DNA of 64,000 nt from assembly GCA_016271365.2 (NCBI GenBank), contig CM057452.1, forward strand, positions 830,520,001 to 830,584,000, given 5' to 3'. This document shows positions 1 to 10,666 of this stretch, piece by piece. The position numbers and the translations under genes are program-made. A model generated the notes under the pieces. That model was given only the letters and a program-made list of their open reading frames with translations, was not told the DNA's origin and did not search any database. Source of the DNA: Neoceratodus forsteri (lineage: Eukaryota; Chordata; Ceratodontiformes; Ceratodontidae). Numbering within the stretch: the first letter of the stretch is position 1; each line of letters opens with the position of its first letter.

Positions 1-1130
1 GCACCTGTGCCCATTCTCATCCTGTGTTCCAGGGGGGTGGTGCTATTGGCTCGCCTTGCGGGGGGGAGGGGCTGGGGCTGCATGCCCCATTGGGAGTGGT
101 GGCTGCCCTGTGACACTGTGCTACTGGCACACTGTGCAGGGTGTCACACTGTGCCAGAGGGAGTACCCTGTGGTGTTGCCCGGTGCTGATGTGTCCTTCT
201 CCATTCTTTCCTCCTAGGCCCTGAAGATCGGAGGCGGGCTCGCCTCACTGATGCTGCAGTTGGGCCAGGTCGGGCCATCACAGGGGGTGGTGCACTGGCT
301 GCAGGATGTGTGGGCATGGTGGCTGGACAGCCACAGGGTACGACTCAGCGTGCAGGTAGGATCATGTACATGACTCTATGTTATGGCTGGTAGGCAGTGG
401 TGGTGGGGGCTGGACACGGCCCTCTGTGGGCATGGCACACTCCAGCTGTGCACTGCCTGTGGTGGCCATTGCACTGCACCATGGCCTCTGCACATGTGGG
501 TGGCTGCTGTATGTGGGCTGTGGGTACACCTGGGACCTGGCTGTGTCACCGCATACTGCCTGCATAGCCATGTCGCCTGCACACCATGGTGGTGGTGTGC
601 TGCACATGGGCAGTGTTGGTGTGCAGTGTTATGCATGGCTGTGGTTCCCTGGGTAGGTGGTTCATGTGGGCGCTCTCACTGTGGGTGGCGGTCTGCCAGC
701 CCAGGAGTGCATGTCACCGATGCACGCTGCACACGGTGGGTGGGCTGCCGCATTCTGGACATGCACTCATATGGTGTTCTCTCCTTTATCCTATGTGTGC
801 CCATTGGTACACATGCACGGCTCCTCAGGCAGATCCTCCATGTTGCAACTACCACACTCCAGGTGGTACAGTGGCTAGCGCTGACAATGCGTGGTCAGAG
901 GCAACAATGCTGGCAGCACCTGACGGTGGGGAGGGATGCCCATAGTGCACATGTGCCCGACTGTATCCCCTTCCCTGTGTGCCCTCCCTTGCCCTCCCTT
1001 GTCTCCTTCTCTTGCCTTTGCCCCTGCACCCTGCTTCCCTTCCCTGGCCTCTCTGTCCATGGGTGGTGGCTACTTACCCTATCTGTTGTAAATATCTGTA
1101 CATGGTTCTTGTTTGATTGCTACATTATAT
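1..1130. other. GC- and TG-rich intergenic DNA
   Basis: This stretch is rich in short TGG, TGTG and CACTG words and has many overlapping open frames in all phases, as expected of GC-rich low-complexity DNA. The translations are dominated by W, C, H and G and show no domain I recognise. A pyrimidine-rich segment at about 960-1060 (C/T runs) leads into A+T-rich DNA at 1085-1140. Apart from the splice-like segment at 218-355, listed separately, I see no supported gene here. Confidence 0.5.
218..355 (+). other. Exon-like segment with splice-site-like borders
   Basis: A C/T-rich tract ending in CTCCTAG precedes position 218, and GCAG|GTAGG follows position 355, so both borders resemble vertebrate splice sites. 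The enclosed 138 bases are exactly 46 codons. The frame starting at 218 is open throughout and begins ALKIGGGLASLM. I do not recognise the peptide. It could be one exon of an undetected gene, an accessory exon of a DNA transposon, or chance in GC-rich DNA. There is no further coding support on either side. Confidence 0.15.
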
Positions 1131-1208
1131 TATAATATATGGTTAGGGCTTACTGTGTATGGAAAACAAAGGTTTTCCAAATCTTGTTGTAGGACAGTTC
1201 AAAGGGCA

Positions 1209-1258
1209 AAAAAGTTGTACTATCGCTCTGATGTCACATCGACAGTACAGCAACTTTT
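1209..1258. repeat. Short inverted repeat (hairpin)
   Basis: AAAAGTTGTACTATCG at about 1209-1224 is largely complementary to CGACAGTACAGCAACTTTT at about 1240-1258, with one extra base in the right arm. The loop contains TGATGTCA. A smaller perfect hairpin, GGAAAAC-AAAG-GTTTTCC, lies about 40 bases upstream. They may be remnants of a DNA-transposon end. No function is assigned. Confidence 0.45.
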
Positions 1259-1602
1259 CCTCCTTGAGCTCCTACCTGATTGGTGGAAACAGGCAGAGAT
1301 AAAAAAAAAATACATACAAAATTGGTGGACTCATTTAGCGAGCAGTCTGGGGAGCAGATAGTGTGGACACAGACTACAATAATCAGGTCGGTCTGTCAAA
1401 AATATCAATTTGCTGTTTTTTTTTTTTTTTAACAAAATGGCACAGTTTCAGTAAAAGCAGTGTGGGGCTATGGCAAGGAGTGCGAACGTGACTGGAACAT
1501 GAGCGCATAACTGCAGCGAGGAGGAGGACCGTTATCTTAGGGAAAGGGACTCAAGCGAGGAGGAGTGCAGAAGTGTGAACAAGGTATGAACCTTATCTAT
1601 TT

Positions 1603-1806
1603 TGGGGAACCATATGCTATAAAAAACAGTGGATGGTCGCCCATCCACAACGAAATCTGTATTTCCACCTCGGGAGTTGATGATGGCAGAGACCTCTCAA
1701 GCTTTGCTCTCGAGGTCTCTTTGATATCATCAACTCCCTTGATGCAAACACAGCCTTGTTGTGGATGGTCGCCTATCCACTGTTCTATACGTTTTTGGTT
1801 AACCGT
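1603..1806. mobile_element. Foldback element with ~95-bp complementary arms
   Basis: The left arm (about 1603-1703) and right arm (about 1710-1806) are near-complementary along their whole length. ACAGTGGATGGTCGCCCATC near 1625 pairs with the GGTCGCCTATCCACTGT block at 1766-1782. GGGAGTTGATGATGGCAGAG near 1672 pairs with the ATATCATCAACTCCC block near 1723. AGAGACCTC at the centre pairs with GAGGTCTCT, leaving only a few unpaired bases. Mismatches are scattered, so this is a real but diverged palindrome. Foldback DNA transposons (MITEs) and long-hairpin small-RNA precursors both have this form. No transposase or clear target duplication was seen. Confidence 0.75.
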
Positions 1807-2578
1807 CTGTGTCCGTGTCTGCTTTGCAGCTGGCGTGAGGAGCCATGCTGCAGTGGTGTGCATGGCTGTTGTGTGTTCCGTCTGGGATGGATGGGGTTTG
1901 TACCTGGTGGTGTTCCACCTTGGGATGGGTCAGGTGGCTGTGGCCTGTCCTTGCAGGCCGTGTGGTGTGTGCCTTGTGTGCTGGATGCCTTTGTGTTGCT
2001 CCTTGGCTTGCTCCCCTGTGCATCCCTGGGTGTGCTATTGAGCTGCACACCATGCTCCTTGGTGCATCCATGGTTGCACGATGGTGCATCTATGCGATAT
2101 TCAGCCATGTTGCGCAGGCGCATCCAGTCATGTGCAACCTTTGAATATTGCACCCATTGCACCATGGCACACTGTACTTGCGCTGCGCCCCTCTTGCGTC
2201 TCCATCTGGTGCATTTCTGAATATCCCGGCCTATATGTCTAAATAGGAAGAAAACCACAAAGCAATATGCACATTAATAAGGAGATTGTCTTTGATTTTT
2301 GAATGTGCAACTTGAGACTCACAGGTAATGAATATTAATTACTAGAGGGGATATCAACATATAGTGATAAATTCCACTGATGGGGATGCCATCAATAGTA
2401 TTTGTATCAATAAAATTAGGTTTTTTAGTAGTATTACAGATATACATCATAAATGGAGTGATAATAGATGTGCTAAGAGAGCAGTGTATCAAATTGACCT
2501 GTAAAAATATAAATACTAATACTATGAAGTAATGTTGTTTGGAAAGACTGAAAAATAATTATGTATTTTTGACAGATC
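1807..2578. other. Intergenic DNA, no supported gene
   Basis: The part to about 2215 resembles 1-1080 in its TG/GC richness and has overlapping open frames on both strands with no recognisable domain. From about 2260 on it is A+T-rich with frequent stops. Nothing further can be supported. Confidence 0.5.
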
Positions 2579-2665
2579 CTTGCCCCGAGGAAGCCCAACG
2601 TGAGTGAAACGTTGGGCATTTACAGGGGATCTTTGAGTTAAGAAATATTACAATAAACAACCTTT
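2579..2665 (+). repeat. Retroelement 3'-end-like motif with perfect hairpin
   Basis: CCGAGGAAGCCCAACG is followed by TGAGTGAAACGTTGGGC. GCCCAACG (2593-2600) pairs perfectly with CGTTGGGC (2610-2617), and AATAAA lies shortly downstream. The order CTGANGA, stem, GAAAC resembles the hammerhead-ribozyme core known from Penelope-like retroelements. Here, however, the first box reads CCGAGGA and the canonical stem II cannot form, so cleavage activity is unlikely. A related motif on the other strand lies at 50836-50870. Confidence 0.35.
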
Positions 2666-2794
2666 TTATTACAATATTGTGCATGGCTGGCATTCATGAA
2701 TTTTGTTAAGGTGGGACTGTCCATATATCAGACCCAACATGAACTACTGTGAAACAAATATGAAGGGTACCCACTGACTCTCTTTGCTTGCATC

Positions 2795-2838
2795 TTGTCT
2801 GGGAAGGGGCAAAGAAAGTGGGTTATGGCTGAAGAAAT
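2795..2838 (+). repeat. Single minisatellite monomer left of LINE-A
   Basis: The block from CTTGTCTGGGAAGGGGC to GGGTTATGGCTGAA matches the 48-bp repeat unit arrayed at 7347-7795. It stands alone immediately before LINE-A, as expected if LINE-A inserted near the left edge of the minisatellite. Confidence 0.6.
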
Positions 2839-3788
2839 ATATTTATTTTTATTCTTCCTCCTGTGGCGCAGCTGAAACCCTGCACTTACGGGGATCCTAT
2901 CTCCCTGCAAGTGTCTATTTTCAGTTTCAGTGCACCAAGTTGTTTCACACAGCTTCCCCTCTACAGATTTTCCCTGCTCTACTGCTTACAGCCATTTTTG
3001 TATTGTGTTAAACCTGCTACCTCAGTCGCTGTGTCTACTTTTATTAGAGTACAGGATTTAGAGTTCAGGATTTCTTTGCTGAAATTCTCCATAGCCAGCT
3101 GATTTGTTGTATTTTAATCCAGTGCAGCTACCAATTTAATTTCTCCCTTTGTTTCACCCACTGACTTGTTTTACAAATCTCAGTTACAGAGCTGGTGCCT
3201 AGCTGTCTGCTTCCAACCCCCCGATTTGACCGTCTTTTAGTAAATTGTAACTCTTTTGTCTGTGTGCTAGTTTTATTTTCACTTCCAACACTTCCGGAGT
3301 GCTATTAATCCCTGTCCTGTCCCTCTTTCAACAGGCATCCTTGTTGCCCACTGGGCTACCTACTGACATCTGCAGTTCACCTCCTGCATGCCTGAACACC
3401 ATTCTGCACCTCTCTCAGCACTAAGGAGACTGCTGCCACTGGCCCCTGGAAACAAGCATCAGGTACTGCCTATACATGGCCCTAGCCTCCACGGCTGCTG
3501 CTTCTGCTCTCAAATTTTTGGCCCACCTCCCCTCCCCCTCGCAGCCCCCTCCCCATCCCGGGCCACCTTTAAATATACTTACGCTCCTCCCTCCCCTACC
3601 CCATACTGCCCCCATTGGCTCCCAGTTCTAGAGCTCTAGAGCTTAAAGCTATCCATCTCCCCAACCCATTGTTGTTCTCCCCCTCTCTCTCTCTTAAAGC
3701 TTCCTCACTGGTCTGCTGTTTTCACCCAGCACTGCTTATGCAAAAGTGTCCTAGACCTGTGTTTTGGACTCCAAAATTTTCACCTTCT

Positions 3789-5045
3789 CTCTAACAATGT
3801 CTGCTGTCACCATGAACCTGCCACAGCTCACACTGTTTGCGTTCTCCCTTGCATGTGCCCTGGCACTGACGGATGTATGTACCTCAGTACTGGCCCAGTA
3901 CCAAATGTACCTTGCCTACCTCTCAGAATCCCACTCCCCCCAGTACACCCTACACTCCTCCCCTTGTGGGAACTCTCCTACCCAGGTCACGTCATTCTCT
4001 CCTTCCTCTTAAACGTGGAACATTGCTTACTTGGTCACCACCTGGCCTCCATATCCTGCTTTATTGCCATTCCCTCTTGCACCTGTATCCCATTCCTATC
4101 CCTTCTACTCCATGCTGGAGACATTGAGAGCAACCCCAACCCCACTAATTCCCACATAGCCCTCTCCGACAGCACCTGGATAAATGACCCAGCGCTAAAA
4201 GTCACCTATATAAACATATGCAGTCTCCCCTCCAAATACCAGGACCTGGAAGCATGAGTTGAGCTATACAAACCCCACATACTGAGACTCTCTGAGACAT
4301 GACTAAAACCTTGGATAACTGATGCCACCTACCAACTACCTGGGTAATCCTCCCACCACCTGGATAGACCTGGCAAAAAAGGGAGTGGAGTAGCTCTGTT
4401 CGTCAAGGAACCCCTATCAGCCAACATAGTTCTCCGCTTCAACCCAACCTCTTCCAGTGAATGGCTCCTCACCGAACTCACCCTGGGAACTAGCAAAAAA
4501 CTCTACATCGGGTGCTGCTACAATTTCCCTACAGCTGGAACTGAGGGTCTAAACAGCTTCCTCTCTGGCCTGGGCTCCATATCCCTACACAGAGACTCAG
4601 TTCTCTTGGGTGATCTCAGTCTAAACTGGTTCAGTTCCCACCAACCTGACTATGCCTCCCTTCTAAAACAATACAGCCTGGTCCAAACTATTAACCTTCC
4701 CACAAGGCAGAACCCTCACAAGGGCACGCAGACACTCCTGGATTGGATTGTAACTGACCAGGAGGACTGTGTCCTGCATGCTGGTACCATTAGCAATCAC
4801 TCCCTACGTACCTTCTCTGGCCATCCAAACTTAAACAGCCCCCACCCAAATACATGTCTTTCCATAATTTCAGAAGCCCAAACACCCCAGTCCTTCTCTC
4901 TGAGGCATGGGCACTGGACTGGTCTGCCATTTTCTCAGAATCAAATGCGACCCAGGCAGCATCCATGCTCACTCAAGCTCTCCTGACTCTACAGGACAAG
5001 CATTTTCCAGTCACCACCAGAAGGGTGAGGGATGGCTACTCGTGA
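3789..5045 (+). pseudogene. LINE-A N-terminal 2A region and APE endonuclease, broken
   Basis: In the family, this part of the ORF encodes a leader, a 2A-like peptide that separates the nascent chain, and an endonuclease that nicks target DNA. The motif GDIESNPNP (4117-4143) is a decayed 2A sequence; the usual NPGP now reads NPNP. A hydrophobic leader lies upstream. Endonuclease motifs follow in order: VTYINICSLPSKY, LRLSET (the catalytic Glu context), LLGDLSLNWF and TISNHS. The last should be SDH, so a catalytic Asp has changed to Asn. In-frame stops occur at about 4256, 4300 and 4346 and frames shift later. The order matches LINE-B on the other strand. Confidence 0.75.
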
Positions 5046-5329
5046 TGGGTCATGAAAGACCTCCTTACCCTCATGAAAGACAGGGACCGTGCCTGGTCAA
5101 CCTATAAAGCATCCTCATCCCCAACCCTACAGGATGATTACATGCGTTGGAGGAACCTTTGAAAACACCTGGCCAAAGCTCTCAGACAGACACATTTTTT
5201 CGATCTCCAGTCCAATCTTGGTGACCCTAAACAATTTGGGGCATTCATTGGCTTGCTACTTAACCCCCCTCCAGTTAGCCTGTCCCACAGCAACACACTA
5301 CTTCTGGCCTCATTACTGATCCCCAAGAA

Positions 5330-7052
5330 GTGGCCAAGGCCCTCAATGACAAATTCTCTGACCTCACTATGTACCTGAGCAAACTCACAAATGACCTGCA
5401 AAAAAACACTATTGCCCTGCATGCCCCCATGACATCACCCGCTGGGCCTGCCTCTCAACCTCCACCTCCCCCTTTTTTCTTCAAAACATTCTCACACGCT
5501 AAACTAGCTAAACTCCTAAAGAGCCTCCCAAACCACAGCTCCCCTGGAGCAGATGGATTATCCCCTGTCTTCCTTAGATTAATCTCCCCTGCCATCGTCA
5601 CCCTCCTAACGTTCATTTTCAGCCTCGCCCTGACCACTTCCTCCATGCCCGATACATGAAAAACTACAAAGGTCATTCCCATTCATAAAGCCGGGGACCC
5701 ACAATCCACAGACAACTATCGCCCAATTTCTATCGTTCCTCACCAAAGCAAGCTACTGGAAAAAGCCATCCACCACCAACTTGCTGACTACATAGGTAAA
5801 TATGAATTACTATGTAGCCAACAACACGGCTTCCACAAGAATCACTCAACCACCACTGCCCTCGCACTTCTTTCTGACCACATCCTCACAAATATGGACT
5901 GTGGAAATGCAACAGTCTTCGTTGACCTCTCCAAAGCCTTCAACCAGGTCAGTCACTCACTCCTCCTCTCTAAATTGCATCACCTTGGCTGCTCTCCAGA
6001 GGGCACCACCTGGTTTGGAAGCTACCTTACAGGGTGCTCCCAGTTTGTATGCATTGGCCCGGCCCGCTTGCCCACTCTGCCTGTCTCTACTGGGGTCCCC
6101 CAAGGCTCTATCCTGGGACCCCTCCTTTTCTCCTTATTCATTAACTCCCTTCCAGCACATAGTCTCTGCTGTCACTCAATCCTTTATGCCAATGACCTCG
6201 TACTCTTCTCCAGTGGGAAATCTCCTACCCTTATCTCTGCAGCCCTCTCACAAAACTACACCGCAGCCCACAACTGATTCTCTGATAACCTCCTTCTGGT
6301 CAATGGCAAAAAAACAAAAACAGTGTTGTTTGGATCTAAGCTCTTCCTAACAAAATGCAAATCTAACCCACCCCTAATCATCACGTCCCCTGATGGCCAT
6401 GCCCTAGAGAACGTCAAACATCTCAAATATCTAAGAGTTGTGCTTGACCCCTCCCTTTCCTTTACAGAGCACATAAACTCCTTGGTTCTAAGATTTCACC
6501 AAAAACTAGGGTCTGCCTACAGATTACAGCCTGCATTACCTCACCCCTGAGGCCCGCCATGCCATTATCCAGGGAAACCTGCTACCTATACTGGACTACT
6601 GCTCTCCCATCTACTCCAGGACCGCTGCATCCACCATGGCAAAACTATCAGTAGCATACAACAGTGCCTGCTGCTTCTTCCTGCTGGCCCCTTTCTCCAC
6701 ACACCACTGTACACTGTACACTACACCAGGGTGGCTCCCACTACAAGGCCGCTTTGACCTTGCACTGTACAGTTTTACTGATCCTGCCATCCGTATTGGC
6801 CAGAAATCCCCTCTTGCTCCCCTTCTCACCATCCAAACCTCACACCACTGCCTACACTCCTCCAGTATCCCTTCCCTGAAAATCCCTAGGGTAGCCATGA
6901 ACATGGGCACTAGAGCCCTGTCTATAGGAGTCTCCACACTATGGAACAAGCTGCCCACTGAACTGTGCACCATGAACACTCACCGCCAGTTCAAGACTCA
7001 CCTCAAAGACTGGCTCCTATTGGCATCCACTGTCCACTGCTTTAAGGACTAG
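5330..7052 (+). pseudogene. LINE-A reverse transcriptase and C-terminal region, broken
   Basis: The reading frame can be followed with several frame changes. Recognisable RT blocks include SPGADGLSPVFLR, VIPIHKAGD, DNYRPISI, QHGFHKNHST, VFVDLSKAFNQVSHS, TGVPQGSILGPLLF and YANDLVLF (6185-6196). The last is the catalytic YADD box with its first Asp replaced by Asn, so the enzyme would be dead even without the frameshifts. Downstream, LKYLRVVLDPSLSF and GVSTLWNKLPTEL are typical of the C-terminal half of Jockey-superfamily ORF2. The frame ends near 7052, about 290 bases before the tail. Confidence 0.85.
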
Positions 7053-7346
7053 CCCCCCCCCCATGGGTTCCAGGGGTAAGGCCAAATAGGTTCTCTTATT
7101 TACTGAAACTGTACCACCATAAGCCTTACTTTGCTTTATTATTTGTTGTCTCTCAACTACTGCCACCATGTATTGCCACATGTAACAAATGTATCCTTTC
7201 ACTATGTATTACCTGCTCTTCTTATGTTTTTGTTATTCTGATGTTTCTACTCAGTGCCACGTTACACGGTCCGGGTTGTGCCTGAAAATGGTCCCTGGGA
7301 TCAGTGCACCTACCCGGTTAACAAAGTCATAAATAAATAAAAATAA

Positions 7347-7795
7347 ATTGTCTGGGCAGAATGGGGTACAGATGATGGGCTATGGCTGAACCTGTCCTTG
7401 TCTGGGGGGAACAGATGGTGGGCTATGGCTTAACCTGTCTTTGTCTGGGAAGGGGGGCACAAATGGTGGGCTATGACTGAATCTGTCCATATCTAGGCAG
7501 TGTGGTACAGATGGTAGACGATGGCTGAACATGTCCTTGTTTGGGCAGTATGGTACAGATGGTGGTCTATGGCTGAACCTGTCCTTTTCTGAGAAGGGAG
7601 CAAAGATGATGGGCTATGGCTGAACCTGTACTTGTCTAGGCAGAGGGGCACTGATGGTGGGCTATGGCTGAACCTGTCCTTGTCTGGGTAGGGGACACAG
7701 ACAATGGGCTACAGCTGAACTTGTTCTTGTCCAGGCAGGGAGATACAGATTGTAACTGTGGCTGAACCCATCATTATCCAGACAGGGAGTGTCCA
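7347..7795 (+). repeat. 48-bp minisatellite, about 9 units
   Basis: The unit is recognised by GGGCTATGGCTGAACCTG, then TCCTTGTCTGGGCAG, then GGTACAGATGGT. Units recur near 7380, 7424, 7472, 7520, 7568, 7615, 7663, 7710 and 7755, mostly 47-48 bases apart. Copies are diverged, most strongly at the right end. One more unit lies at 2795-2838, across LINE-A. Confidence 0.85.
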
Positions 7796-8096
7796 GAAGA
7801 CAAACTGCAGCTGCAACAACCAGTGTTTGAGCACAGGAGGGGAATCAATACTCAGATGTAAGTCTGTGCTGGGTTGGATGGGTGGGAAGACAATGAGTCA
7901 GCCTGGGTGCTTACATATGGGGGGCTCAAGGGAAATGCACATTTTTGCTTGGGTAGGCTGCTACTAAAACTATGTATGTTGTACCTAAGGTGAGCCTGAA
8001 ATGTATGCCACAGCTCTGCATGCTTTACAAATTTATGAAGTGAGTTACTGCTGTGACTGTCCATAATGTGTCACACATATCCACTTATATTCTTTG
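7796..8096. other. Intergenic DNA
   Basis: No gene or repeat is recognised. Open frames on both strands are short and unlike known domains. Confidence 0.4.
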
Positions 8097-8607
8097 CATA
8101 AAAATGGTGTTAATGCATCAGTTAGGGTTCAGATTAAAGCAACAAAAGTAGGGAAATGTGGCATTAGGGTTTCCAACCCTAACTCCCTACCCCCATCCCC
8201 AAGCAGGAAAAGGAAAAAACATTATGGCTTTTGTTGTCCTGAATGTTGGTGAATCAGAGGTGGGGTCTTCCTTGGGGTTCTTCACCCTAATGCTCGCCCC
8301 ACTGTGATGTAACATTCAAACATACAGAACTTTGTCTCCCCACATGTTGCCAATAACCTGTATGCTCTGCCTGAAGAAAGCATATCACATGTCACCTTAT
8401 TTGGTCATGAAATGGGGTGAGCACCCCAATGAAGACCCCACCCCAATTCGCCAACAGTCAGGGCAACAAAAACCATAATGTTTTTTCCTTTTGCTGCTTG
8501 GGGTGTAGAAGTGGGGAGTTAGGGTTGAAAACCGTAACACCACATTTCTGTACTTTTGCTGTGTTAATCTGAACCCTAACTGGTGCATTAATGCACTTTT
8601 TTGCAAA
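8097..8607. mobile_element. Foldback element with ~185-bp arms
   Basis: The left arm (about 8097-8293) is complementary to the right arm (about 8410-8607), with a spacer of roughly 120 bases. For example, CAGTTAGGGTTCAGATTA on the left matches TAATCTGAACCCTAACTG on the right. AGGAAAAAACATTATGG pairs with CCATAATGTTTTTTCCT. GGGGTCTTCCTTGGGGT pairs with the ACCCCAATGAAGACCCC block. Divergence is moderate. The arrangement fits a non-autonomous foldback DNA transposon. No transposase frame is present. Confidence 0.8.
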
Positions 8608-9080
8608 AAACTTCCTTGCTTTTTGAGATAGAAGAATCATATCCTTATTCATGTAGGTCCCAGACCTGTGTGAACACATCCATCTTGGCTAGGGATGTGC
8701 AAGGCCCGCTTCCATCCCTCCACAGACACACATCCATCTAGCTTTGGAAGCGCAGGGCCCCTTTTATGCCTCTAGGAAAGCAATTTATGTGTGTGGTTGT
8801 AATTGTTTTTTGAGGGGCTCAATTCAAAGGAAAAAAATGTATTAAGTATCCCCCTTAACTGCCAGTGGTTGACTATATAGGGACAAAAAAATAGTTTTTT
8901 GTTTGTTTACCCATAAGTCAATACATTTTTTTGTTGGTTTGCTATGAAATTGCCATGGTTATAGTGTAAGACTAGATACACTTGTGGTGCATTTTTGATG
9001 ACTGAACTTTCACTGTGAATTTGGCACCATGGTGAAGATTAGAGGTAATTTTGGGGCACAGTGCATACCCTGTGAATGTT
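8608..9080. other. Intergenic A+T-rich DNA
   Basis: No coding signal or recognised repeat. Short A and T runs and frequent stops in all frames. Confidence 0.4.
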
Positions 9081-9360
9081 AAGAGGGATTATGGATTAGT
9101 GTTGAAGTACTCATTGACACCTTTTATTTTCAACATATACATTGTCCCTTAACTCCAGCTATTGATGGATTTATGGCAGGTTAAAGTTGTAATGTTATCC
9201 AATTGGATTTTTAATTTTTATGTTTTTTTATAAGGACTCTAAACCTTTTAGAGGGGTATTATGTGTTAGTGCTGTACTACTCTTTAAGACATTTCTTTTG
9301 ACATATGGATGGTCCCTTAACTACAAATATTGACAGAGTTATGGCTTGTTAAACTTGAAA
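9081..9360 (+). repeat. Diverged tandem duplication, unit ~169 bp
   Basis: The segment at about 9081-9194 recurs at about 9250-9360 in the same order. Shared blocks are ATTATGNNTTAGTG, a CTNGTACTAC-like block, ACATATNNATNGTCCCTTAACT, a TATTGANNGANTTATGGC block and GTTAAA-TTG. Substitutions are numerous, so the duplication is old. Confidence 0.6.
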
Positions 9361-9392
9361 TATGGAAAAAAAGAACTAAGTCCAAACTATTT

Positions 9393-9620
9393 ATTTCATA
9401 TGAAGGAATCCTTTTCAAGGAGAGAGTGTTATTCTCACAAAAAAGATTCCTTCATATGAAAAAAGAATGTGAAAGAAAGCTAAGTCCAAATTCTTTTTTC
9501 ATATGAAGTAGTCTTTTTTTCGTGAGATCTTCTCACGAAAAAAGATAAAAAGATTCCTTCATACGAAAAAAGGATGTGAAAAAAACAAATTCTAAATTAT
9601 TTTTTCATATGAAGGTAATC
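9393..9620. repeat. Cluster of nested palindromes around TTCATATGAA
   Basis: TTCATATGAA or a close variant occurs near 9396, 9452, 9494, 9557 and 9601. The copies alternate so that neighbours form inverted repeats: TTTCATATGAAGGAATC pairs with GATTCCTTCATATGAAA. A separate, almost perfect palindrome lies at 9515-9543 (TTTTTTCGTGAGA, TCT, TCTCACGAAAAAA). The DNA could extrude cruciforms. Its origin is unknown; it could be a foldback-element remnant. Confidence 0.65.
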
Positions 9621-9639
9621 ATGTTTCATATGGCCCTAC

Positions 9640-10666
9640 TCCTGTTTCACATGGCCATACAAAAAAAAAAAAAAGAAATTTATCTGATGAAAAAAGATTT
9701 TTAAAATGTGTTAAAAACACATTAGGGTCATTTATCCATAAATTAACTGCATAATCCAGCTAATGGGGTCCCGCATGACTAAAAAAACAAAAAACCCGGA
9801 AACAAGATGGTGGCCATACAAAAAAATAATTTTTTCTGACAAAAAAAACTTAACCCCTCCCCACCCCCATATGAAACAGAATCCTTTTACATATGGCCAA
9901 ATTCTTTTTTTGCATGAAACAGTTATCCAAAAGAGCATACTGTACATGCTCAGAACCAAAATTTAAAATCTCTATAACTTGGGAAGGGATTAATATTTTT
10001 TTTCACTAAACCAATGAAAGGTACCATTCTGGGGCATGCCCTTTCTACCCTGAAAATTTCAAACTAAAATCCCAAACCACCTGGCTGCTGGGCAATGACA
10101 CAAAAACAGCAACCCCTCCCCCCACACACACTTTTCACTTTTTTCACTACCAGATCTTAGAATAGGTACATGCGACCAAAACAAAACATGGTACGTCGAG
10201 AGACCTTGTCCCCAAGACCACGCATGCAAATCTGTTGATCAGGGGTGAAGCTATTAAGGTGAAGTTAGGGATTTAACATTAACCAGCCTACTCAACCCTA
10301 ATTATCATAGTGCTGCTGTGCCACTATAGTTCAGTATGCTGCATTTAAATGTTTTCTTTCTTTGATCACATCACTTGACTGGGTTTGATCAGTGCCTTTT
10401 CTGACCAAATAAAAAATAAAGCATAGCATAGATTTAACTAATATGAAACTCAATGGAATCATTTTTTTAATAAAAGAAAATGATATAGAGTTGTACTCTT
10501 GTCAGCCATCATATTTAATTTGAACGCTTTAGTCCCATGGGTTAAAATAATGTATTTTTTGATTCAATGGCTAAGCTCACCTCTACATCAAGGCAACTCC
10601 AGAAGCTGTGTTACAGAAATGCTCCCTAACTCATCCCTGTCTAAGACCTGAACACTTGACTGTAAC
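9640..10666. other. Intergenic DNA with A-rich runs
   Basis: No gene is recognised. It has several A runs and a second group of CATATG words near 9870-9895. AACAAGATGGTGGCC near 9803 resembles a YY1-type motif. No clear boundaries of a mobile element were found. Confidence 0.4.

Larger units (their letters stand above)
2840..7346 (+). mobile_element. LINE-A: degenerate Jockey/L2-group non-LTR retrotransposon
   Basis: This element has a 5' leader, an N-terminal segment with a 2A-like motif, an APE-type endonuclease, a reverse transcriptase and a C-terminal region. It ends in a tail with CCTGAAAATGG, ACCCGGTTAACAAA and AATAAATAAAAATAAA. The same tail layout ends LINE-B, LINE-C and LINE-D and two SINEs in this window. 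The flanks are units of one 48-bp minisatellite, which helps fix both ends. The 5' boundary is inferred and could lie anywhere from 2840 to about 3300. Many stops and frameshifts show it is inactive. Confidence 0.8.

Noticed and set aside
383..1135. 250-codon open frame rich in W, C and H
   Set aside because: It lies in GC/TG-rich DNA with long frames in several phases on both strands and has no recognisable domain. It is best explained by composition.
1756..2258. Overlapping 150-codon frames on both strands
   Set aside because: They overlap the foldback right arm and low-complexity DNA and have no domain.
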